Origin: Acidimicrobiales bacterium
GTDB taxonomy: Bacteria; Actinomycetota; Acidimicrobiia; Acidimicrobiales; Acidimicrobilacustridaceae
Assembly: GCA_025456085.1 (NCBI GenBank)
Contig: JALOLF010000001.1
Span: 1-64,000, forward strand
Reading direction: 5' to 3'
DNA: 64,000 nt
A program made the position numbers and the translations under genes. How positions within the stretch are numbered: position 1 is the first letter of the stretch; every line of letters begins with the position of its first letter. The notes beneath the pieces were generated by a model. That model did not search any database, was not told where the DNA came from, and saw nothing but the letters and a program-made list of their open reading frames with translations. Of the stretch, positions 25,842-35,060 are shown in pieces.

Positions 25842-26293
25842 CAGAAGGGTTCCTCGTCGTCCGTGTAGCTCCCACCGGAGGAGCCACCGGCGGGTCGGCC
25901 TCCGCCGCCCCCGCCTCCTTCGAAGCCGCCGGTGCGGCTCGCCTTCGTCACCTGGGCGGTCGCCCACCGCAGGCTGGGTGCGATCTCGTCTGCGATCACC
26001 TCGACCGCCGTGCCCTGACCCCCGTCGCGCCGGTCGTAGGTGCGCACACGCAGGCGGCCGGTCACCACCACACGGGTGCCCTTGCCGACCGACTCGGCGA
26101 CGTTCTCGGCCATCTGGCCGAACGACGTCACGTCGAGGAAGGAGGTCTCCTCCTCCCACTCGCCGCTCTGACGGTTCTGACGACGGTTGTTGACGGCCAG
26201 GCCGAACGTGGTGACCTGCATGCCGGAGTTGGTGAACCGGAGTTCGGGGTCGCGGGTGATGTTGCCCACGACGGTCACGTTGGCGTCTGCCAT
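25841..26293 (-). CDS. ssb: single-stranded DNA-binding protein
   Basis: 150 residues. The OB-fold occupies residues 1-110 ([63 protein letters not shown]). A Gly-rich linker leads to the acidic tip DDEEPF, which binds replication and repair partners. It protects ssDNA during replication. It lies between rpsF and rpsR as in most bacteria. Confidence 0.96.
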   Translation of the reverse strand: MADANVTVVGNITRDPELRFTNSGMQVTTFGLAVNNRRQNRQSGEWEEETSFLDVTSFGQMAENVAESVGKGTRVVVTGRLRVRTYDRRDGGQGTAVEVIADEIAPSLRWATAQVTKASRTGGFEGGGGGGGRPAGGSSGGSYTDDEEPF

Positions 26294-26326
26294 GAGAGCT
26301 CTCCTTGTGCTCCGTGCGCCGCGGCG

Positions 26327-26662
26327 TCAGCCGGCCGAGGCGGGTGCCTCGAGCAGGCCGCGTCGGGCGGCCTCCTTGTCGGGGAGGCGGATCGACTTGT
26401 GGCGGACGACCTCGTCCGCGATACGGAGCGTGCGCTCGAGCTCGTCGAGGTTGGACGCCGGCGTCGAGATCTCGAGCACCACGTAGGTGCCCTCCCACTT
26501 GTGGTTGATCTCGTAGGCGAACCGGCGGCGGCCCCAGTTGTCGGTCTTGGCGACCCGACCGCCTGCGGCTTCGACGATCTGGGTGCTGTTGGCGAGCACC
26601 CGCTTGATGGCATCGTCCTCGACGTCTGCGTCGAAGATGATCATGAGTTCGTAGGCTCGCAT
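26327..26662 (-). CDS. rpsF: 30S ribosomal protein S6
   Basis: 111 residues, a complete bS6 ([62 protein letters not shown]). The ATG at 26662 is preceded by a strong SD (GGGAGGTGA). It is the first gene of the rpsF-ssb-rpsR-rplI operon. The frame extends upstream only by non-homologous sequence. Confidence 0.96.
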   Translation of the reverse strand: MRAYELMIIFDADVEDDAIKRVLANSTQIVEAAGGRVAKTDNWGRRRFAYEINHKWEGTYVVLEISTPASNLDELERTLRIADEVVRHKSIRLPDKEAARRGLLEAPASAG

Positions 26663-26857
26663 GGCGAGCGCTTCACCTCCCTTCGGACCCGGTGGCGATC
26701 CGCCGCCGGGGCCCCCGATCTGAGGGCAGGGCCTGCAATGACCTGGAGACTCTAGTGCCAACCGGTGGCGTGTTCCGCATCGGATGCACCGTAGCGACGG
26801 GGTGTGACGTCCAGGATGTGGTAGCCCTGCCCACGACACCGCCCCCTGGAGGACCGA

Positions 26858-27712
26858 TTGGGTGCCACCGAGCCGACCACGACGCGCCGACACGCAGCGG
26901 GACCGGTGCGACGCCTGGCAGGCCTCCTCGCCGTCCTGGCCGTGGGTGGCGTCGTGTTCGGCTGCGGCGGGGACACGGACCCCTCGACGTCGGCCGACAC
27001 CACGGTGGTGCCCGCCCGCCGCACGGTCGAGGTCGTGACGCGCTACCCGCACGACCCGGGCGCCTTCACCCAGGGCCTGGTGTACACCGACGACGGCCGG
27101 CTCTTCGAGAGCACCGGCCTGGAGGGCCGGTCCTCGCTGCGCGAGGTCCGGCTGGAGGACGGGGAGGTGCTCCGACTGCGGGCCAACGCCGCGGACGAGT
27201 TCGCCGAGGGCCTGGCGCTGGTGGAGGACCGCCTGATCCAGCTCACCTGGAAGGACGAGGTCGCCCACGTGTACGCGCTCGACACGTTCGATCCCGTCGA
27301 CGAGCTCGGCTACGAGGGCGAAGGGTGGGGGCTGTGCTACGACGGTGACCGGCTCGTGATGAGCGACGGCTCGGCCGAGCTGACCTTCCGTGACCCGATC
27401 ACCTTCGACGAGCTGGGCTCGGTGACGGTCCGGGCCTCCGGCACGGAGGTCGAGCGGCTCAACGAGCTCGAGTGCGTCGACGGGAAGGTGTACGCCAACG
27501 TCTGGCAGACGGAGCAGATCGTGGAGATCGATCCGGGCAGCGGCGCGGTCACCGCGCAGATCGACGCCTCCGGGCTGCTCACCCCGGCGGAGCGCGCCGG
27601 CACCGACGTGCTGAACGGCATCGCCTACGACGGGGCCGACGACACGTTCCTCGTCACCGGCAAGCTGTGGCCGGTGCTGTTCGAGGTGCGCATCGTGGAC
27701 GCCCCGAGCTGA
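26858..27712 (+). CDS. glutaminyl-peptide cyclotransferase (plant/bacterial type), lipoprotein
   Basis: 284 residues of the glutamine cyclotransferase beta-propeller family, which converts N-terminal Gln to pyroglutamate. Family signatures are YPHDPGAFTQGLVYTDDGRLFESTGLEGRSSLR, LTWKDEVAHVYA, EGWGLCYDGDRLVMSDGS and LNELECVDGKVYANVW. The N-terminus has a signal and lipobox (GVVFGC, Cys at about residue 36), so it is membrane-anchored and exported. The start is TTG at 26858; a GGAGG at 26848-26852 at correct spacing supports this unusual codon, and no ATG/GTG in frame lies near. Confidence 0.87.
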   Translation: MGATEPTTTRRHAAGPVRRLAGLLAVLAVGGVVFGCGGDTDPSTSADTTVVPARRTVEVVTRYPHDPGAFTQGLVYTDDGRLFESTGLEGRSSLREVRLEDGEVLRLRANAADEFAEGLALVEDRLIQLTWKDEVAHVYALDTFDPVDELGYEGEGWGLCYDGDRLVMSDGSAELTFRDPITFDELGSVTVRASGTEVERLNELECVDGKVYANVWQTEQIVEIDPGSGAVTAQIDASGLLTPAERAGTDVLNGIAYDGADDTFLVTGKLWPVLFEVRIVDAPS

Positions 27713-27736
27713 GCGGTCGGGTCGACCCCGAGGGGA

Positions 27737-28597
27737 TCAGACGGCGACGGGTGCGCTGCCGTACAGGCTGAGGGCCTCGGACTGCTCCGCCGAGAGGTGG
27801 TAGCTCTCGTCGTGCGCCGGGAAGCGGCCGGCCCGCACGTCGGCGGCGAAGCTCGACAGGGCCCGCACGCTGGTGTCCTTCACCGAGGCGTAGCGACGCA
27901 CGAACTTGGGGGTGATCCGATCCTCGATCCCCAGCACGTCGTGGTACACGAGGACCTGACCGTCGCACCACGGGCCGGCGCCGATGCCGATGGTGGGAAC
28001 CGAGACGGCGTCGGTGACCATGTGGGCGACCTCGTCGGGCACGCCCTCGAGCACGATGGCGAACGCCCCGGCCGCCTCGAGCGACTTGGCGTCGTCGACC
28101 AGCGCCAGCGCGGCCGAGGTCTCGCGGCCCTGCACCTTGAACCCACCCATGGCGTGCACCGACTGCGGGGTGAGGCCGACGTGACCCATCACCGGCACCT
28201 CGGCGTCCACGATGGCCTCGACCATCGGGACCCGCTTGCGTCCGCCCTCCAGCTTGACGGCCTGGGCGCCGGCGCGCACGAGGTCGGCGGCGTTGCGCAC
28301 CGTGTCCTCGATCGACACGTGGTAGCTCATCCACGGCAGGTCGCCCACGATCAGCGGCCGGGGCTTGGCCCGGGCCACGGCGGCGACGTGATGGGCCATG
28401 TCCTGCACCGTGACCTGGAGGGTGTCCTCGTAGCCCAGCACCACCATGGCCAGCGAGTCCCCGACCAGGATCAGGTCGGCACCCGCCTCGTCCACCATGC
28501 GGGCGCTCGGCGCGTCGTACGCGGTGAGCATCACGAGCGGGTCGCTCCCGGTGCGCACCTTGCGTGCCTTGATGGCGGGCGCGGTGACCTTGCTCAT
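27737..28597 (-). CDS. panB: 3-methyl-2-oxobutanoate hydroxymethyltransferase
   Basis: 286 residues, full-length PanB. It adds a hydroxymethyl group from methylene-THF to 2-oxoisovalerate, the first committed step to pantothenate and CoA. Visible signatures are LTAYDAPSARMVDEAGADLILVGDSLAMVVLGYEDT, VKLEGG, MGHVGLTPQS and VPTIGIGAG. The ATG at 28597 follows a strong SD (AAGGAGG). It stands alone, without panC or panD; its 3' end faces the glutamine cyclotransferase gene. Confidence 0.95.
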   Translation of the reverse strand: MSKVTAPAIKARKVRTGSDPLVMLTAYDAPSARMVDEAGADLILVGDSLAMVVLGYEDTLQVTVQDMAHHVAAVARAKPRPLIVGDLPWMSYHVSIEDTVRNAADLVRAGAQAVKLEGGRKRVPMVEAIVDAEVPVMGHVGLTPQSVHAMGGFKVQGRETSAALALVDDAKSLEAAGAFAIVLEGVPDEVAHMVTDAVSVPTIGIGAGPWCDGQVLVYHDVLGIEDRITPKFVRRYASVKDTSVRALSSFAADVRAGRFPAHDESYHLSAEQSEALSLYGSAPVAV

Positions 28598-28639
28598 GGC
28601 AAGCCTCCTTCGGTCCGTCCAGCGCCCCTCGGCTGCCGG

Positions 28640-28659
28640 CGGTACGCGCGAGTGTACCG
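28640..28659. promoter_or_regulatory. inverted repeat in the panB/zinc-ribbon divergent promoter region
   Basis: CGGTAC and GTACCG (6-bp perfect arms) are separated by 8 bp, in the 108-bp space between divergent starts. It could be an operator for either gene. No regulator is assigned. Confidence 0.3.
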
Positions 28660-28705
28660 ATGCGCCCTCGCCGCCGAAAGCTGGCGGGACCGCTACCGTG
28701 GCCCG

Positions 28706-28894
28706 GTGACCGGAACCTGTGAGAGCTGCGGCCGCGAGGACGAACCCCTCGTCCACGTGCGGCGCTACTACGTCACACCCGAGGCCTGGGACACCCCCGG
28801 CAAGGTCGAGCCCGCCGGGACCGAGTGGTGGTGCTTCTCGTGCCGCACGCACTACCCCCACGAGCCGATCGACGAGCCGGTCGGCGACGGCTGA
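28706..28894 (+). CDS. small zinc-ribbon protein
   Basis: A 62-residue protein with two CxxC knuckles: CESC near the N-terminus and CFSC near residue 44, the pattern of a treble-clef/zinc-ribbon. The middle is Tyr/Val/Trp-rich. It starts at the GTG at 28706 and ends exactly one base before the 3' end of the convergent PBP gene. Function is not known; similar short zinc ribbons occur widely in actinobacteria. Confidence 0.6.
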   Translation: MTGTCESCGREDEPLVHVRRYYVTPEAWDTPGKVEPAGTEWWCFSCRTHYPHEPIDEPVGDG

Positions 28895-31126
28895 TCAGGG
28901 AGAGCCGGCGCTCTGGCTCGACGGCGGTGTCGGGACGGTCGGGGGCGTCGTCGTGGCGGTGGTGGGCGCCTGCGTGGTCGTCGGGGCCGTCGTGGTGGTG
29001 GGAGCCGTCGTCGACGGCGGCAGCGAGCTCGTCGGCGCGGTGGAGGTCGGCGGGCTGGTCCCCGTCGGCGTCTGCGTCGTGGACGTCGACGACGGCGCTC
29101 GGGACGAGGGCGGCGCCGTGGACGGCGGGCTGGTCTCGAGTTGCTCGGACACGGTGACGGGGCGCTCGAAGGGGCAGTCCTCGAGGCCCTGGGTGGCCTG
29201 GTTCATGAAGGTCTTCCAGATGGCGGCCGGGAACGTGCCACCGGCCACCTTCTTGCCGTGGACGTCCTCCATGTAGCGCTCGGTGTCGGGGTAGCCCATC
29301 CACACCGCGGCGGTCATCTCACACGTGTAGCCGACGAACCACGCGTCCCGGTAGTTCTCGGTCGTGCCGGTCTTGCCCGCCGCGGTCTGGGAGATCCGGG
29401 CGGCCTTGCCGGTGCCGTTCTCGACGACCTGGCGCAGCACCCAGTTCACCGTGTCGGCGACGTCCTCGGACAGCACGCGTCGGGGCTGGCGGTCGGGCTC
29501 CCACAGCACGCGGCCGTCGGCATCGGTGACCTTGCTCACCATGAACGGCCCGACGTGCTCCCCCCGGTTGGCGAAGGTCGAGTAGGCGGAGGCCATGTCG
29601 AGCACCGACACGTTGCCCGTCCCCAGCACCAGCGACGGCACCTCCGGCAGGGAGGCCTCGACACCCATGTTCTCGGCGAGGGCCACGACGTTCGGGACAC
29701 CGACCTCGAGCATCAGCTGTGCGTAGGCCGTGTTGGACGAGACCCGCGTGGCGTCGATCAGGTTCAGCGTGCCCTGGCCGGCGTCGGCGTAGTTGCCGAC
29801 CACCCAGTCGGCGCCGCTGTCGGCACCCGCCAGCGTCATCCTGCCCGGTGACTCGTAGGTCTTCTCCAGGGGGATCCCCTGCTTGAGCGCTTCGGCCAGC
29901 ACGAGCGGCTTGAACGACGAACCGGGCTGGCGGCCGCTGCCGCCCCCTTCGCTGCCCACGGCCAGGTTCACCTGCGACGTCGAGTAGTCCAGTCCGCCCA
30001 CCATGGCCCGGATGTCACCCCGCGCGTCGATGGCCACGATCGACGCGGCCGGATCGTCGGGGAGGTTCAGGGTGGAGGTGATGGCCGAGATGGCGGCTTC
30101 CTGCAGGCCGAAGTCGAGGGTCGTGTAGATGCGCAGGCCACCGCCGTAGATCTCGGCCTCCGTGAAGTAGCCGTTGGACACCAGCCAGCGCTGGGCGTAC
30201 TCCACGACGTACTCGGTCCCGAGCTCCGGTCGGGCCACCTCGCCGTAGTTGTCGAGCGGTCGGCGGGGCACCACGTACTCGAACCCCAGGGCATCGACGG
30301 CGTCACGGGCCTGCAGGGTGATGTAGCCCTCCTCGAGCATGGCGTCGAGGACCTGGCCGCGCCGCACCCGGGCCGTCTCGATCTGCTGGTCCCGCAACGG
30401 ATCGTCGAGGGCACGGTTGGCGTCGGCGGCCTCCGGAGCCCGGATGATGCCGGCCAGGTAGGCCGACTCCGCCAGACCCAGGTCCTGCACGTGCTTGCCG
30501 AAGTACACGAGGGACGCCGCCTCGATGCCGTACGCGCCCCGCCCGAAGTAGATGGTGTTCAGGTAGCGCTCGAGGATCTCCTGCTTGGGGAGCTCCTGCT
30601 CGAGCTTGACGGCCAACACCGCTTCCTTGAGCTTGCGCTCGAGGGTGCGGTCCGAGGTCAGGTAGGCGTTCTTGACGTACTGCTGGGTGATGGTGGATCC
30701 GCCCTGGCGCAGCCCGTCGTCGCGCACGTCGGCCCACAGCGCACGGCCGATGGCCAGCGGATCGACCCCCTCGTGGTCGAAGAACTCGCGGTCCTCGGCC
30801 GACACGAGGGCCTGGATGAAGATGGCGGGGATCTGCTCGTAGTCGACGGTGACCCGGTCGACCCCGCCGCTGAGCTGGGCGATGGAGTTGTCGCGGTTGC
30901 AGTCGGCGGTCACGTCGGCCGCGCACACGAAGGTGGTCTGCAGCAGCGGTGGCTCGGCGGCGGGGAGCGGGGTCTGCCAGATCAGGTAGCCGGCGGTGGT
31001 GAGCGCGATGACGCCGAGCAGTGCCAGCACGAAGAAGAACCGCCGCCACCGCCACAGCGGGTTCCAACGACTGTGGGCACGGGGGCGGCGCCGCTGGCGC
31101 GAGCGTGTCGGGGGAGCAGGGGACAT
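28895..31126 (-). CDS. class A penicillin-binding protein (glycosyltransferase-transpeptidase)
   Basis: 743 residues. A cytoplasmic basic N-terminus and one membrane helix (about 31-52) precede a GT51 transglycosylase with EDREFFDHEGVDP (catalytic Glu), QGGSTITQQYVKN and LERYLNTIYFGRGAYGIEAAS. The transpeptidase domain has SxxK as SSFK (about residue 403), SxN as SSN, and KTG as GKTGTTEN. It polymerises and cross-links peptidoglycan at the outer membrane face. The last ~75 residues are a Thr/Pro/Ser-rich tail without fold. The DUF5318 gene just upstream is the usual actinobacterial neighbour of ponA-type genes. Confidence 0.94.
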   Translation of the reverse strand: MSPAPPTRSRQRRRPRAHSRWNPLWRWRRFFFVLALLGVIALTTAGYLIWQTPLPAAEPPLLQTTFVCAADVTADCNRDNSIAQLSGGVDRVTVDYEQIPAIFIQALVSAEDREFFDHEGVDPLAIGRALWADVRDDGLRQGGSTITQQYVKNAYLTSDRTLERKLKEAVLAVKLEQELPKQEILERYLNTIYFGRGAYGIEAASLVYFGKHVQDLGLAESAYLAGIIRAPEAADANRALDDPLRDQQIETARVRRGQVLDAMLEEGYITLQARDAVDALGFEYVVPRRPLDNYGEVARPELGTEYVVEYAQRWLVSNGYFTEAEIYGGGLRIYTTLDFGLQEAAISAITSTLNLPDDPAASIVAIDARGDIRAMVGGLDYSTSQVNLAVGSEGGGSGRQPGSSFKPLVLAEALKQGIPLEKTYESPGRMTLAGADSGADWVVGNYADAGQGTLNLIDATRVSSNTAYAQLMLEVGVPNVVALAENMGVEASLPEVPSLVLGTGNVSVLDMASAYSTFANRGEHVGPFMVSKVTDADGRVLWEPDRQPRRVLSEDVADTVNWVLRQVVENGTGKAARISQTAAGKTGTTENYRDAWFVGYTCEMTAAVWMGYPDTERYMEDVHGKKVAGGTFPAAIWKTFMNQATQGLEDCPFERPVTVSEQLETSPPSTAPPSSRAPSSTSTTQTPTGTSPPTSTAPTSSLPPSTTAPTTTTAPTTTQAPTTATTTPPTVPTPPSSQSAGSP

Positions 31127-31148
31127 GAGCGGGATCGGACCGGTCGGT

Positions 31149-31553
31149 TCAGGCCGACCGTGCCGGTCTGAGAACGAACGCCCGGGCCAGGTGGTTCCAC
31201 GAGCAGTCGATGCAGACCTCGACGATGTAGCAGGCGAAGTCGCCGGCACGACGGGCGAAGGCCTTCAGCTCACGCCGGTCGGTGATGCACCGGCCGCTGG
31301 CAGGGAGCCGGGGCCCGAACACGTAGGTGACCAGCACCAGGTCCGTCTCCTCGCAGATCGGGCAGCGCAGAGAGCTGGGCTCGCTGCACTCCCGGGCGTT
31401 GCGCAGCAGTTCGGGGTGCGCGTCGCACACCTCGTGCAACGCCAACCGGCCCCGCTTGTACTCGTTGATGAGGTGCCGGCGCGCCAGCCGGTAGTCGATC
31501 TCGCCGGGCACCCCGGCGTTCGCACCCTGGATGGCGGTCGGACCGAAACTCAT
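31149..31553 (-). CDS. DUF5318 family protein
   Basis: 134 residues. The N-terminus contains GEIDYRLARRHLINEYKRGRL, and two cysteine pairs (CPIC and CIDC) probably bind zinc. The family is restricted to actinobacteria, lies next to class A PBP genes, and has no assigned biochemical role. The start ATG at 31553 is chosen because the longer frame upstream is antisense to the methyltransferase. It is 22 bp from the PBP gene, so the two are likely co-transcribed. Confidence 0.8.
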   Translation of the reverse strand: MSFGPTAIQGANAGVPGEIDYRLARRHLINEYKRGRLALHEVCDAHPELLRNARECSEPSSLRCPICEETDLVLVTYVFGPRLPASGRCITDRRELKAFARRAGDFACYIVEVCIDCSWNHLARAFVLRPARSA

Positions 31554-31706
31554 CCCCGACAGGCTATCGAGCCCGGTCCGGGGCGCACAGGCGGTGCAGG
31601 TCGGGCATCCCACGCCCTCCCCGGTCGGCGCGCAACACTTCGAGGTGCCGTCGCTCGGGCACACTGTGGCCGAGGCGACCACGATCCCCGAGGAGAGCAG
31701 CGCTCG

Positions 31707-32507
31707 ATGGCTGACAGCACCGGTTCCGATGACATCACCGCGGGTCACCCCACCACCCGACGCCTCAAGCCGGCCAGCGCGCCCCAGGGCCTGACCGGCC
31801 CCCTGTCGGCGACCTTCCCCAGCGAGGCGTACCTGCCCTTCGACACCGTCAGCTACGGGCCGGACGTGCCCACGGAGCAGGCGCTGCGCCTCCTGGGCAA
31901 CGTCGAGGGAAGGCGGATCCTGGAGCTCGGCTGCGGCGCAGGACACGCAGCGGTGGCGCTGGCCAAGCGGGGCGCGCACGTCATCTCGGTGTCCCCCTCC
32001 TTCGCCCGCCTGGAGGTGGTCCGCTCGGCGTGCGAGCGCGAAGAGGTCCGCATCGAGACCCACCAGTCGGACCTCGCCGACCTGGCCTTCATCCGCGCCG
32101 ACACCGTGGACCTGGTCCTGGCCGTGTACTCGGTGGCCGGGGTCGACGACCTGGACCGCCTGCTGCGTCAGGTCCACCGGGTGCTGCGCACCGAGAGCCC
32201 GTTCGTGTTCTCCGTGCCCCATCCCGCCTTCTCGCTGCTCGACCCCACCTCCGACCAGCCGCTGCAGGTGCAGCGCTCCTACTTCGATCGCACCCCGATC
32301 ACCTACACCACCGCCGAGGGGACGGGCCGGGAGCACCCCCGGCCGATCAGCGAGCTGTTCCTGAGCCTCTCGCGCGCCAACTTCCGGGTCGACACCCTGC
32401 TCGAGCCCGAACCGGACCGCGACGGGGTGCACAGCCGGTACTGGACCACGGGGATGAACTGGGTGCCCTCGACGCTCATCATCCGGGCCCGCAAGGAAGG
32501 CCTCTGA
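31707..32507 (+). CDS. class I SAM-dependent methyltransferase
   Basis: 266 residues. Motif I is ILELGCGAGHAAVALAKRGAHVISVS (about 64-89); the acidic strand DTVDLVLAVYSVAGVDDLD and the post-motif LLRQVHRVLRTESPFVFSVPHPAF follow. The fold is that of small-molecule methyltransferases of the UbiE/BioC type. The substrate is not readable. The start ATG has GGAGAG upstream. It is divergent from the DUF5318-PBP pair. Confidence 0.85.
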   Translation: MADSTGSDDITAGHPTTRRLKPASAPQGLTGPLSATFPSEAYLPFDTVSYGPDVPTEQALRLLGNVEGRRILELGCGAGHAAVALAKRGAHVISVSPSFARLEVVRSACEREEVRIETHQSDLADLAFIRADTVDLVLAVYSVAGVDDLDRLLRQVHRVLRTESPFVFSVPHPAFSLLDPTSDQPLQVQRSYFDRTPITYTTAEGTGREHPRPISELFLSLSRANFRVDTLLEPEPDRDGVHSRYWTTGMNWVPSTLIIRARKEGL

Positions 32508-32519
32508 GCCGACCGCCCG

Positions 32520-33905
32520 TCAGGGGACCTCGGATCGGGCGGCCCACCAGGCGTCGAGACGCCGCAGCGCCTCCTCCTCGCCGAGCGGTCCCTCGTCCAG
32601 GCGGACCTCCATCAGGAAGGCGAGCGCCTCGCCCACGACGGGGCCGGGTGGGATGCCGAGGTGGTCCATGACCGCACCGCCGTCGAGATCGGGGCGCAAC
32701 GCGGCCAGCTCCTCCTGCTCCCGGAGCTCGACGATACGGGACTCCAGGTCCGCCATGCGCCGGGACAGCTCGTCGGCGCGGCGCTTGTTGCGGGTCGTGC
32801 AGTCGCACCGGGTGAGCTCGATGAGCTGGTCGAGCAGCGGCCCCGCGTCCCGCACGAATCGGCGCACCGCGCTGTCGGTCCAGCCCATCCCGTAGGTGTG
32901 GAACCGCAGGTGCAGGTAGACGAGCCGGCTGACCGCCTCCACGTCGGCTGCGGAGTACCGCAGGGCCCGCATCCGGTCGCGGGTCATGCGGGCCCCGACC
33001 ACCTCGTGGTGGTGGAAGCTGACGCCGTCGGGACCGACCGAGCGCGTTCGGGGCTTGCCGATGTCGTGGAACAGCGCCGCCAGGCGCACCAGGCGCTCGG
33101 GTCGCGTCTTGGCCACCACGGCGATGGTGTGGGTGAGGACGTCCTTGTGGCGGTGGATCGGGTCCTGCTCGACCCGCAGGGCAGGGACCTCGGGGAAGAA
33201 CAGCTGCATCAGACCCGTGTCGACCAGGAACCACAACCCCTCGCTCGGGTCGTCGACCACGAGCAGCTTGTCGAGCTCGTCGCGGACGCGCTCCCGGGAC
33301 ACGATGGCGAGTCGCTCGGCCATGGCCGCGACCGCCTCACGCAGCTCCTCGTCGGGGCGCAGCCCGTAGCCGGCGATGAACCGGGCGGCCCGCATCATCC
33401 GCAGCGGATCGTCGCCGAAGGACTCGACGGGGCCGAGCGGCGTGCGCAGCCGCTGCGCCGCGAGGTCGTCCGCGCCGCCGAAGGGGTCGATCAGCACGGG
33501 GTCGGGCAACGCCAGGGCCATGGCGTTGACGGTGAAGTCGCGGCGGGCGAGGTCGGCCTCCACCGCATCGGCGAACTCGACGTCGGGCTTGCGGGATTCG
33601 GGGTGGTAGGCGTCGGCGCGATGCGTGGTGATCTCGAAGGTCCACGCACCCCGCTTGCAGCCGATGGTGCCGAACCGCTCCCCCTGGGTCCAGATGGCGT
33701 CGGCCCAGCCGTCCAGGAAGCGCTTCGTCTCGTCGGGGCGGGCGTCGGTGGTGAAGTCGAGGTCGAGATCGGCCCCCACCTCGCGACCCACGAGGAGGTC
33801 CCGCACGATGCCACCGACCAGGTAGAGCGTGCGGTCGCCGGCCGTGAAGCGCTCGGCGAGGGGCCGGGCCTGGGCCAGCACCGGCTGGAGGCGTTCGGGG
33901 ATCAC
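32520..33905 (-). CDS. cca: CCA tRNA nucleotidyltransferase / poly(A) polymerase family
   Basis: 461 residues. The head domain shows LVGGIVRDLLVGRE and the DxD catalytic pair in DLDLDFTT, then RRDFTVNAMAL and DPLRMMRAARFIAGYGL. A C-terminal HD domain follows (HDIGKPRTRS). The enzyme adds or repairs the 3'-CCA of tRNA, needed here because the window's tRNA-Ile gene does not encode CCA. The GTG at 33905 gives the normal N-terminus. This gene opens the conserved origin-proximal block as it does in mycobacteria. Confidence 0.93.
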   Translation of the reverse strand: MIPERLQPVLAQARPLAERFTAGDRTLYLVGGIVRDLLVGREVGADLDLDFTTDARPDETKRFLDGWADAIWTQGERFGTIGCKRGAWTFEITTHRADAYHPESRKPDVEFADAVEADLARRDFTVNAMALALPDPVLIDPFGGADDLAAQRLRTPLGPVESFGDDPLRMMRAARFIAGYGLRPDEELREAVAAMAERLAIVSRERVRDELDKLLVVDDPSEGLWFLVDTGLMQLFFPEVPALRVEQDPIHRHKDVLTHTIAVVAKTRPERLVRLAALFHDIGKPRTRSVGPDGVSFHHHEVVGARMTRDRMRALRYSAADVEAVSRLVYLHLRFHTYGMGWTDSAVRRFVRDAGPLLDQLIELTRCDCTTRNKRRADELSRRMADLESRIVELREQEELAALRPDLDGGAVMDHLGIPPGPVVGEALAFLMEVRLDEGPLGEEEALRRLDAWWAARSEVP

Positions 33906-33972
33906 GGTCAGCGAACCTACCGGCAAGTGCCGAGGAGGTTCGACCCGGCTCTGTCCGACTCGAACCCGGCGC

Positions 33973-34986
33973 TCAAGCCCAGCCGGACCGGTCCCGCAGA
34001 CGCCGCACGGCGTCCACCACCGTGGTTCCCGGACCCCCGGCGGTGGGGGGCTCGGGCCGGTAGTCGACACCCAACAGCGCGCCGCACGCGGCGGCCGACG
34101 AGTCGGCCAACGCCTCGAGGTCGTAGCCGCCCTCCAGGAACACCACGCGTCGGCCGGCCGGGACCAGCGCCGCGAGGTCCGCGGTGAGGTCGGCGAAGTC
34201 GCCCGACGCCAGGCCCAGACCCGTGATCGGGTCGCGGCGGTGGGCGTCGAAGCCGGCCGACAGCAGCAGCCAGTCGGGCTGGAACGCGGCAGCCATCGGT
34301 GCCACCACCTCGTCGACGGCGCGGCGGTACACGTCGCCCGTCGTGCCCGAGGGGACGGGCACGTTGATGGTGGCACCCGAACCGCGGCCCTCACCGGTCT
34401 CCATCAGCGAGCCGGTGCCGGGGTAGAGCGGGTACTCGTGCATCGACACGTACACGACCCGGTCGTCGTCGTAGAAGGCGTCCTGGGTGCCGTTGCCGTG
34501 GTGGGCGTCGTAGTCGACCACGAGGACCCGCTGGCCCCGTGCAGCCAGCTCGGCGGCCACCACCGCCACGTTGTTGATCAGGCAGAACCCCATCGCCCGC
34601 CGTGGGGTGGCGTGGTGTCCGGGAGGTCGCACGGCGCAGAACGCCGCGTCGCCCAGACCCGACTCCAGCAGCCGCACGGCCTCCAGCCCGGCTCCGGCGG
34701 CGAGCATGGCGGCTTCGTAGGAGTACTCGCCGAGCACCGTGTCGCCGTCGAGGGAGCCGCCGCCGGCGAGGCTGAACTCCTCCAACGCCACCCGGTACCG
34801 GCCGGGGTGCACCCGCTCGACGGCGTCGAGCGGGGCCGGCTGGGGCTCGAAGCGCACGAGGGCGTCGTCGAGTCCGGACGCCCGCAGGCCGTGGAGCACG
34901 GCCTCGAGACGAGCCGGCCGTTCCGGATGGCCGGGCCCGGTGTCGTGGTCGAGGAAGAGCGGGTGCGTGGTGAAGAGCAGGCTCAC
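33973..34986 (-). CDS. class II histone-deacetylase-like amidohydrolase (AcuC/HDAC family)
   Basis: 337 residues. Conserved zinc amidohydrolase motifs are [37 protein letters not shown]-type (general-base HH), [16 protein letters not shown] (zinc ligands Asp and His), [12 protein letters not shown] (zinc Asp) and EGGYDL with the transition-state Tyr. The enzyme probably deacetylates acetylpolyamines or acetyl-lysine. It is divergent from a GNAT acetyltransferase, an arrangement that would allow opposing reactions on one substrate pool. Confidence 0.9.
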   Translation of the reverse strand: [337 protein letters not shown]

Positions 34987-35060
34987 GGTGCCCGTACGTT
35001 ATCGGGCGCCTATGGTTCCGCCAGAACCGAGTCCTCGGCGTGTGCGGTGGGCGCGTGCTC

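Noticed and set aside
30996-31706. Long upstream extension of the methyltransferase frame
   Set aside because: It is antisense to the PBP and DUF5318 genes; homology begins only after the ATG at 31707.
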